Shown here: positions 12,558-22,800 of the stretch, in pieces
How positions within the stretch are numbered: the first letter of the stretch is position 1
How the letters are laid out: every line of letters begins with the position of its first letter
Source: Ophioceras dolichostomum
Taxonomy: Eukaryota > Ascomycota > Sordariomycetes > Magnaporthales > Ophioceraceae
Reading direction: 5' to 3'
DNA length: 64,000 nt
Assembly (NCBI GenBank): GCA_003049485.1
Contig: PYST01000043.1
Span: forward strand, 5,041-69,040
The notes under the pieces: generated by a model
Database searches by the model: none
What the model was told of the DNA's origin: nothing
Seen by the model: only the letters and a program-made list of their open reading frames with translations
Translations under genes and position numbers: made by a program

Positions 12558-14492
12558 TGTCTCACGTTGAGGCACAAGGGCTCTAGGCTGGGTTTCCAAA
12601 TATGTGGCGGTGGGGGAAGATGAAGGAAATAGGAAGACAAATAAGGTTAGTAGTTTCCAGAAAATCATTCTAGGTACATATAGTATAGCCGCTTTGGATG
12701 TAAATAACAGGAATATTCGAAAATGATAAATGGCCGTCACTACCTGGTTGTACGTTAGTAGATAGCTTAGGAACCTGATTTATGACCATGTATTTCGCAC
12801 AGATAATTACCATCTGAAGTCTCGTTCCATCTCCTCCCTCCATAATAGAAGGAGGAATCTACTACCTGATTCAGGCAGCATATCAGCCAGTGTTCTTTAG
12901 TAGCCGCCCTCCGGTGACAATGCACTCATTATGGGATCCTGTGATCTGCACCTGAGGCGTTATGGAACCCCAGAGCCCCCTAGTGGACGTTCGGAGCAAC
13001 CACGATGTCCCAGAAAACTTAGGCTCTCGTGAACAACGCAGAATCAAAACCCATGCTCTCGACACCTTTCCTCCTTCCCTCGGATATCCACATAATACCA
13101 CAGATGGGTATTGGGGCCAGTAGGCGATCCCATCACCCCTCCTTTGTCAAGGCTAGTCCCGCTTCTATCTCTGGTATACTAGGACACGATATGCCAGGAT
13201 ACAAAACCGCGAGAGAAACTCGGAGGGATAGCTCGACATGATCTGTAGGTAAAGAATTACCCGTACGAGTGAAAGCAATGCCAGCTAATACTTGCTGCCA
13301 CCACAGACGCCCTCAACACAGGTGCCGATGACTCTCTTCTCAGAGTGAGTGGGATGAGCCCGCGGCAGGCTAGTAAGAGCGAGCGCGTCTCCGGGAGCAT
13401 CTGCGCAGATGGCTTTAAGTTGTCACGATGGGAGAGCCTTCTTTGTTAGCCTATTTGTCTTCCTCAGGTTCGGATTCCCCAGAAATTCTCAAAACCTTGT
13501 TCGCGATGGGAAATTGGGAGTGTGCAAGGTAATGTCCGGTAGGTGCCTGTGCATCTGCTGGTGGAAGCAAAGAGATCTATCAAAGACCAGAAAGTCGCAG
13601 GCGCCTCGAAGGCACTTCGAGGAATGCTGCCTCGACAGAGGCTCGACAGAGGGACCCCCGGTCGTAACGGGAAGTTGGGGCCCATGTCTTGGGAAAACGG
13701 GAAGCAGTTAGGACGGATAGGGTGAAGCGGTACCTGCCTCGTAGGTACGTACATAGGCAGTATACCGACACCTACCAAGGCGGTAGCTTCCCAGGTATCG
13801 CCTGCTTGTTGCATCATCGAAATTCTCAAGTTCTCATGCTAGATGCTGATGGAAGCTACTTGCACGGGGCTGAAGCTACTGGTGTCAGGAGACTCTCAAG
13901 TACCTCCCGTTTTCTTCTAGTGTTTACTTGCTTCCCCCAACGTCCTCGTGCTGTGTTCGAACGAGGTGTTCGGACGTGATGTTAGGAAGAAGGTGGTCAC
14001 TTCTCTCTCGCTCCGAGCAGATATCGACGGAGCCATATCGCCTCATTTTATTCACCCCCTTTGAGGTGGGTGAATATCTGTCGTTTCTGGGCATCTGTGC
14101 TGCTTGCTGTGACAGACTCAAGGACATCAATCATCAAGGGATGTTGAACGGGGCAAGAGAGAACCCCGCACGTGCCAGGTCCCGTTTCGGCGTATTACCT
14201 CCAAAACCGCCCCATTTTTGCCCAGCAGCTCCGTCCAATTAGGCAGGCCAGAAAGCGTTTGACACATTTCTGCTGTTGTGGAGTGTGGCACTCTGACTGC
14301 CACGCCACTTTTCGCCATCCTCGGCCGAGCCGCCCGCCCAGGCAGACCAAGAAGCAAGCGAGTTAGTTCATCCCACCACCGCCTCCACACAAACCAGATC
14401 AGTCCCGACAGATCATACAACAAACAACATCTGGCATCAGAACTCCAAAAGCAGTCCAGCTCGCCAGGCCCAGCAGCCGCGGACCAGCAAAC
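12558..14492. other. Intergenic, no gene seen
   Basis: Scattered stops in all frames and no domain-like open frame. A TAGGTACGTACATAGG motif lies near 13742-13757. The last few hundred bases are presumably the promoter and leader of the Atg33-like gene. Confidence 0.6.
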
Positions 14493-15581
14493 ATGGCTCG
14501 ACGGGAAGTTTCGTTGTTGAAGTTCGTCGGGACCGTCTCGCTCGGTTTACTGACCGTAAGTCCACTTTCATTTTCCCCGCGCTGCCGCAGCGCGCTGCAA
14601 GCTTTCCTTGCCCTCCCATACGTCACTCCCACTCAGTGCTTCGCTGTCCGAGACTCCTCCGACCTTGTCCGGATGCTTTGCTGCCCGCGTGCAGCCTCGG
14701 GGCTCGAGGGCGCAGACAGCAAAGAGATGGATGAAGGATCGTCGAACTCGACAATTTAGCATCTACATTCATCCCTCTATTGTTGATGACACAACCATCG
14801 TCGCCGTCATCGCCACGTACCTTCCCCGCTCACCCGAGACTTCCCCGACGCAGCAAGACGGGCGGTTATGTGGAGCATGGAGTATGGAGCCCCGCTGACA
14901 GCACGAACGCCACCACCCTCCTAGGGCCTCTCATACACTCTCTCGACCGTCACGGTCCCGACGCTGCTCACCCTGCCATCGGCCAGCGTCGCGTCGCGCG
15001 CATTCCGGACCCTCACGTCCAAGGCCAAGAGGAAGCTGCGCATCCTGACCTTCGCCTCGGCCGCCTCGTTCGCGCTCGCCTTCATACTCTCGCCCCGGCA
15101 CTTCCGCCACCCATACCTGCTGTACACGGCGATCCTCGCCTGCGGCTCGGGTGCGGTGGCATCGGAAAAGTTCTCGCCTTACCTCTTCCTGTCGCCCCGG
15201 TCCAGCTCTTCCGGCACCTCGAGGCCTGCCACGACAGCGTCCTCCACCACCTCCTCCTCCTCGACTGCCGCTGCCCAAGCCCGCCGCGAACGCGCTGCCC
15301 GCGCCCGCATGGAGGCCAGCTACGAGGTCCTTGGATCGGACTCTCACAGCGACGGTGCAGGTTCTGCTAGCGGCGATGAGATCCCCGAGGAGGACGTTCC
15401 CGCCACCGATGCCGCTGCATCGGCTGCCCAGGTGAACGGGGAGGAGGTCCGCACCGAGGTGGAGAGCTTCATCAAGAAGCAGGTCGTACGGACGTACGTC
15501 GCGGGCGCTGGGTTCCTTGTCGCCGTCCTCGGCATCTGGGGAGACGGCTTCTCCCACCCTGCCTACTACCACCGCATCTGA
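14493..15581 (+). CDS. Atg33-like mitochondrial membrane protein
   Basis: Two exons, 14493-14555 and 14925-15581, joined in phase 0 across a 369-nt intron (GTAAGT donor, CCTAG acceptor), give 239 aa. The N-terminus reads VSLLKFVGTVSLGLLTGLSY and continues with a Thr/Leu/Pro-rich hydrophobic stretch (first membrane segment, about 10-40). A second hydrophobic segment follows (ILTFASAASFALAFILS), then a third around LLYTAILACGSGAVA. A Ser/Thr/Ala-rich hydrophilic loop comes next, and a last hydrophobic segment near the C-terminus (YVAGAGFLVAVLGIWG). This order matches fungal proteins annotated as autophagy-related protein 33, which in budding yeast sits in the outer mitochondrial membrane and supports mitophagy. 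The family assignment rests on remembered similarity, and function in filamentous fungi is poorly known. The intron is longer than the others here. Confidence 0.75.
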
Positions 15582-16825
15582 GAGATGAAAGAGCGCACCA
15601 CTCAGTTTCCCTCTTTATCTGTTGTTTATTTACTTTCCATACCACCAACTCGACCGGGAAGCCTTTGCTCACCTACCACCCCTCCGGCGGGGAAGCGGAA
15701 AGAAGACGTGGCGGAACAGATTCATCAACGCTATCGATGAGTCCTATTACTGTAGCTTGTTCAGCCCAGTCTGATGTACCGAAAAGGGTTCGTTCGCTGG
15801 AATGCAGGTTTTAATGGACATGTCGACACGCCCGAGAAATAGCTTACCCAGTTAGAAAGGATCACCATCAACATCACCCACCCCCTCTCGGTCTATTGGG
15901 TTCTCAACATCATCCCCACCCCTCTCTTAGTGTTTTACATGCCGAAAAATAAACGGAAGAATTTACCACATACTCGACATATCTTCATACCGCCGAGAAA
16001 GCCTGACAGAGAGCCTAGCAGAAGGTCGGGGACTGAGGCATGACATTGACACACGCAGCAGTTCGTAGAAAGACCATAGGTGATAAAATGAGCGAAAGGA
16101 ATAAAAGTAGCCCGATGAAACTCCTGTAGGCCACCTCACAGATATGTGGGATATGTTAAGGAGGCATTCGACGCCCATTGGTGGGGGGACTGGCCTCGGG
16201 TGAAGCTTAGCTGGCGCGCAATCAGGCGAGATGGAAGATGAGGCGCCCGATCGCTGCCCGACTCCCAACCACGAACAAACTAACAGAAGAGCATCAACGG
16301 GGAAGCTCGAGCTAACAGAGCTTCATTTTCCCAAACACAAGAGAAATTGAGGTGGACACAGACAGACTTCACAGAAATGCGAGATGCAAGCAATACAGAG
16401 AGGTACGTACGCCAAGGTGCAATGAACTGATGGTATCTTGGAATGCAGTAGCTGACAAGACTAGACTAGACCTCCAACAGCATCTTCATCATCAACAACA
16501 ACAACACAAGCTAGCTACACAACCATGATACATGATTATGATAATCCATATATGACCGACTGGCGCTGACGAGAAAACAGAACAGATAAACAACAGAGAT
16601 CTATCCCATCCCATCCATTCATTCATCCATCGACGAGAACAGTACAACAGCCAAGAGAAAGACAGAGAAAGGAAGATACACAAAACCAACCAGAACATAG
16701 TCGAGAAGGGTATCCAGAAATCCATCCGCCCATCAGTCAAGTCGCTTCGCTCGATACGAGACAAGAACAGAACGAAACAAGACGAAATAACAGAAACAGG
16801 AAGCCACCTGCCAGGGAGCGAGCCC
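15582..16825. other. Intergenic between convergent genes
   Basis: This stretch lies between the 3' ends of the Atg33-like gene and the giant repeat protein gene. It is moderately AT-rich with no coding signal. Both 3' untranslated regions should lie here. Confidence 0.65.
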
Positions 16826-19800
16826 TTACTGCCCCGTCAACTTCTTCCACCAACTACTCCTTGGCGTCGTGTCCACAAACACCGACTCGCGCCTCCTCCT
16901 CCGCTCTTCGCTCCCATCCGATCCACCACCGTTGTTACCGCCGCGACGCTCCTCCCTATCCCTCTTCCGCCTCCGCCGCTCATCATCGGCAGCCGCGGCG
17001 TCGAGGTCGTCGTACCGACTCCGCCGGCGCGCCTCGCGCCTCGCCTGCCTCCTCGCGTCCTCGTCGTCTTGGTCACGGTCACGATCGCCGCGATCATCGC
17101 GATCACGATCACGATCACGCTCACGATCACCACTACCGCTCTTCTCATCCTCAGGAGGAGGCGGCGCGTCCGAGTGGTCCTTGACCCAAGACGACGTGCC
17201 GGAGTGAGGCCAGCCATCCTTGCGGCGGTCTCGGTCTCGGTCTCGGTCTCGATCTCGGTCACGATCCCGATCCCGATCCCGATCCCGATCGCCCCGATCC
17301 CGGTCACGGTCGCGGTCACGATACTCCCGCTCCCGCTCCCGCTCAACATCAATCATCTCAGACTTCCTCCTCCTCTGCCTTCCACTCCCACCACTATCGC
17401 CCCCTTCAGGCTCCTGCTGCTGCACCGGCGACACCTGCTCACTAGCCCTCCTCCTTGCCTCCCTCCGCTTTCTCCGCTCCTCATCTCTATCCCTCTCCCT
17501 ATCCCTCTCCCTCTCCCGCTCGCTCTCAGCAGCCGCCGCCGCCGCAGCCGCAGCAGCTTCAGCAGCCTCCCTCTCCGCAGCTGCAGCTGCAGCAGCCTCC
17601 CTCTCCTTCCTCGCCCTCCGCCTCTCAGCCTTAGCAGCAGCAGCCTCCCTCTCCTCAGCAGCAAGGCGCTCCGCCTCCTCCCTGGCGCGCTGCGCACGTC
17701 GCTCCGCCTTACGCGCGTCCTTCTCCTCTTGCCTGCGTGCCTCCTCGGCCTCCTCCTCCCGCAGACGCCTCCTCTCGCGCCTCGCCTCGTCCTTCGCGCG
17801 CCGCGCCTCCTCGGCCGCCTTCTCGGCCCTGCGTGCGCGCCGCGCTGCGCGACGCGCCTCTTCGGTGTCGGTGGCCGCACCGGACGCGGTGCCGCCGTTG
17901 TTGTGGCCGCTGTGGTGTCCCTCGTCGTCCGTCATGAGCAAGGTGTTGCGACGCCGAGGCGGCTCGGGGCGGGGAGTGGAGAGGATGGCGCCGAAGAGGC
18001 CTAGGCCGGTGGCGATGCCGGCCTTCTTCGCGCTGGAGCTGGTCCGCTTGATCGGGGTTGCTGGTTCTGCGGCTGGTCGGTCGACCATGACGATGTCGTC
18101 GTCCTTGTTATTATGGGCCTGTGGTGAGAGAGAAGAGTCTGTGTTAGTACCTTGTTGCTGGTAATCGTTATGGGCCCTGCTGTTATGTGGTAGGTGCAAT
18201 GGCGCCTCTGGTGGTGATGGCGACAGCGGGCCAGTGTTGTTTGCCTGTTGGAATCGTACCTTTGACCTGCGACGCGCCGACTTGTCCGGGCTAGGAATCT
18301 CCTCAGGAGTGGCGACCATGACGATGTCATCGTCCTCGTCGGTCGCGGGGGGCGCCGTCTTGCTCCGCTTAAGGCCGGAGGGCTTGACGCCCAGGATCTT
18401 GGCGGCCTTGGCTGTCATCTCCGGGATCTCCTCCTCGGGAGGCGGCGAGACGAGCCCGTTGTTCACGTCGACCGAGTGTCGGCGCGACGGCCGGCTGGAG
18501 CTGCTCTTCTTGTCGCGCGTCGACGCGGAACGGGAAAGAGGCGGGGTGCTTGCGAAAACGCTGGTCGTGCGCGCACGCGAGGGCGTCTCCTTCACACGCT
18601 CCGGAACCTCTTCCCTCTCCGACCGATGCTTCTTGGAGGAGCTTTCCTTGTCCTTCTTCTCAGACCTGGAGGAGGCCTTCTTGTCCTCCTTGTCCTCCTT
18701 ACGCGGCGTCGAGCTCCACATCCCCCACGAAGGGGCGTCGCGGTTGATCTTAGGGCGGTCCTTCTTGGAGGACTTCTCGGTGGACGAGGACTTCTCGGCG
18801 GGCGGGGACCGGGTCATCGGCGGTGGTGGTGGCGGCGGCGCGTCTGGAACGAACGGCGGCGGGACTGGCGCTGGGGGCGGGATGGGCATCGCGTCGTCCG
18901 CCTTGGAGCGCGACTTGCTCTTCTTCGACTTCTTCTCCGACATGTCGACGACGTCGATTATCTCGTCCTCATCGTCGTCAAGGGGGAAACTGCCTGGAAC
19001 CGACGATTTCTTGGTCTTCCTGGGCGGGCTCGGCTCTTCGACTACCTCGATCTCGGCCACTGCTGCTGCGACAACTGCTGCGGCCGCGGTCGCTGCGACT
19101 GCCGCCGCAGCCTTGTCTTTCTTGGACTTGGACTTGTTCGCCTTTTTATCATCGGCCGGTGGCGCGGGGGGCGGTGGCGGCGGGGCGGGAGGAGGAGAAG
19201 GCGAGAGGTCCGTCGCTGCGGGCGCGTCGTCGACCTCGTCCAGGGGATCTGACGTCTGGAACGCTTTGAGGCGGTCTGCGATCTTGCCACTCACGGCCTT
19301 CTTGGTCTTCATGGAGCTTGTACCGGCGCCTGCAGCCTTGGTGGATGTGGATGGCGTGTCCTTCCAGAAGTCGGCGCCACTCGCCACAAACCCGAAGCTG
19401 GCAGTGGCGGCCATGGTAGCTTCTGGAACTTTGGATGACTCAGCTCGTTTAATCTCGGTTGAACCACCCTTGGCGATCTTCTTGGGCGCGCCCCAGAAGC
19501 TGAACGCGTCCGTCTGCGGCGCCGTTTTCCTGGGTGGGTCCGGCTCATTTAAGAGCTCCTCTACCTCTTCCGGGGTAAGGTTCTGAAGGGCCTGCTCCAG
19601 GTCGAATTCGTCATCAAGATCCTGGCTCTCGGCGGTCGTACCCTTGTCCTTGTCTTTGCCGGTCTTGGCGCCGGAGGATGCCTTTTCCTTTTCCTTTTCC
19701 TTTTCAGCTTCCTTCGACTTGGACTTGGACGATTTGTCCTTGTCCTTGCTGCTCGACTTGGACTTGGATGAGGACTTCTTGGCGGCCGCTGCTGCAGCCT

Positions 19801-22800
19801 CTGCCGCCGCAGCCTCCGCTTCGGCCTCTTCGCGCTCGCGCTGCGCCTGCTCCTCGACTTCGCGGGCAGCTGCCTCCTCGGCCTCCTTAGCTTCTCGGGC
19901 TGCTTGCTCTTCCGCCTCCTTGGCAGCCTTTTCCTCGGCGCGCTTGTTGGCTTTGCCGTTCAGCAAGTTGTACCGCTCCGTGTCTTTCCTGGTCATCTTG
20001 GGCCGGCCCTTGTCTTTCTTGGCCTGCAGAGCCTTGAGCTCAGCGTCCTCGGCGATGATGGCGGCCTCCTCGGCTTCTTTGCGCTCCTGCTCTTCGCGCT
20101 CGAGGCGGGCCTTTTCCTCAGCCTCGCGCTGTGCCGCCTCCTCGGCCTCACGCGCAGCTTGTTCTTCGGCCTCTCGTTGCGCTTGTTCTTCTGCCTCCTG
20201 AGCCTCTCGTTTGGCCTTTTCCTTTTCGGCCTTCTCAGCCTTCTTCTTCTCCTTTTCAAGCTTTTCGAGCTCCTTCTTGCTGAGCTTGGGCTCCTTCTCC
20301 TTCTTCTTCTCCTTCTCCTTTTCCTTCTCCTTTGACTTGCTCTTGCTCGCGCCGGTGGGAGCATCCAAGATGTCGTCTGCCTCGGACAATTCCGACACAT
20401 CGTCGAGGGGGGGAGTGGGAGCCACTGGAATCACCTCGGCCACATCGTCCTTGCGCGATTTGCTCTTCTTCTTAGACGAAGTGCCCCATCCCCATTCGTA
20501 GACGTCAGCCTTGTCGTCCTTTGGCTCTTCAACAGAGTCCGGCTTGAGAGACTTGAGGTTGGTCTCGCCAACAACCTCGACCGGGATGTTCTTGCTGCTG
20601 GATTTGTCCCTCTTCTTCTTGGACGAGGAGAACCCCCAGATGTCGTCCTCTACCGGCTCTTCGATCGAGTCTGGCTTGATGGACTTCTCTGCGTCATCAT
20701 CCTTCTTGCTCTTCTTCTTGTCCTTCTTGGTGCCGAAGGTGCTCCAGAAATCATCGCCGCCATCGTCTTTGGCCGCAGTGTCCTCCTTAGTGGAATCCTC
20801 CTTGTCTAGGTCGATAAGGGCTTCGGAAGTCTTCTTGCTCTTCTTGTCCTTTTTCGTCGAACCCCAGGCGTCCCACGAATTGCTCTCCTCGGCAGCAGGC
20901 GGATCGGGGACGGGCTCCTCCTTGACCTCATCGGTACCCTTCTTTTTCTTCTTGTCCTTTTTGGAGACGGCGCCCCAGAAGTCGTCCTCCTCGGCCTTCT
21001 TCGGCGGTTCAGGCTCGGGCTCGGGCTCCTTGACGGGCTCGACGGCAGTCGTGGTTTTGCCCTTCTTTTTCTTGTCCTTCTTGGAAGTGGTCGTGGTGAA
21101 GCCCCAGATGTCCTCCTCCTCCTTCTTTTCGGAGGGTTCGGGTTCGGGATCTTTGACCGGCTCAGGTTCTGGGTCTGACTTGCCCTTTTTCTTCTTGTCC
21201 TTTTTGGACGTAGCGAAGCCCCAGATGTCCTCCTCGTCGGCTTTCTTTTCGGGCTCGGGCTCGGGTTCCTTCACGGGCTCTTCCTTGACAGGTTCAGTGT
21301 CGGCTACAGCGTTCTTGCCCTTCTTTTTCTTATCCTTCTTGGAAGAGGTCGTGGTGAAGCCCCATATATCGTCTTCCTTCTGTTCGACGACGGGCTCGGG
21401 TTCGGGTTCCTTTATCGGCTCCTCCTTGACAGGCTCGGGGTCGGCAACAGCGTTTTTGCCCTTCTTCTTCTTGTCCTTCTTGGAGGAGGTCGTGGTGAAG
21501 CCCCACATGTCGTCTTCCTTCTGTTCAACGACAGGCTCGGGCTCGGGCTCGGGTTCTTTCACCGGCTCCTCCTTAACAGGCTCGGGGTCGGCAACAGCGT
21601 TCTTGCCTTTCTTTTTCTTATCCTTCTTCGAAGAGGTCGTGGTGAAGCCCCACATGTCGTCTTCCTTCTGTTCAACGACAGGCTCGGGCTCCTTGGCCGG
21701 TTCGACCGGAGGGTCAGGAGCGACATCCTTCTTCTTCTTGTCCTTCTTGCTAGTGCTGCCCCAGCCGGACCAGTCGTCTTCTGCCGGCTTTTCGGGTTCT
21801 GGATCCGGCTCCTTAACCGGTTCGGGATCTGACTTGCCCTTCTTCTTCTTGTCCTTTTTGGACGTGGCGAAGCCCCAGACGTCGTTATCCTCTTTCTTTT
21901 CTGGTTCGGGGACAACGGGTGGAGGAGGTGGGGTCTCCTCCACGATCGCCTTCGACTTTTTCTTGTCCTTCTTGGGTGCGCCCCAGCCGAAGGACCAGTC
22001 ATTCTCCTCTTTGACCGGCTCAGGCTCGGGTTCAGGGGCAGGTGGAGGTGGTGGTGGGACCTCTTCCTCAGGAGCCTTGCCCTTCTTCTTCTTGTCCTTT
22101 TTAGTCGTCGCACCCCAGCCGAAGGACCAGTCGTTCTCCTCTTTAACCAGCTCAGGCTCGGGTTCGGGTTCAGGAGCAGGTGGAGGTGGTGGAGGGGCCT
22201 CTTCCTCAGCAGCCTTCCCCTTCTTCTTCTTGTCCTTTTTGGACGCACCCCAACCGAAGGACCAGCCGTCATCCTCCTTCACCGGTTCAGGCTCCGGCTC
22301 GGGCGGGGGCGGTGGCGGTGGCGGAACCTCTTCCTCGGCGGCTTTGCCCTTCTTCTTCTTGTCCTTCTTAGCGGTGCCGAAGGTTGACCAGAAGTCATCG
22401 GTCTCAGCCTTAGCCACAGGCTCAGCGGGCTGTTCGGGTTCGAGGGTTTGCTCGGCTTCTTTCTCGACCTCGTCTGCCCAAGAGAAGGTAGACTGGCCCT
22501 TCTTTTTCTTGTCCTTTTTCGAAGTCGTGGTGCCCCACCCGAAATCGAAGCCCATGGTGGTGGGCTTCTCCTCTTCGGCCGGTTTTTCCTCGGCTGCAGG
22601 GGTTTCGACGACCTCCTCAATGCCAGCCTTCTTCTTCTTCTTGCCGCCGCCAAATACATCCCAGTCATCACCGAAGGACGTGGTGGTCTTCTCCTCTGCC
22701 AGAGGTTCAAGCTCTTTGGCGGGTACCTCGGTAGCACCCTTGCCCTTTTTCTTCTTGTCCTTTTTGCTGGTCGCCGGGGCCCAGAAGTCGTCATCCGGCT

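Noticed and set aside
17220..19586. Several long plus-strand frames rich in Ser/Arg or Ala/Ser
   Set aside because: These are mirrors of the Arg/Glu/Ala-rich end of the giant gene; the minus-strand reading has a sensible end and splice signals.
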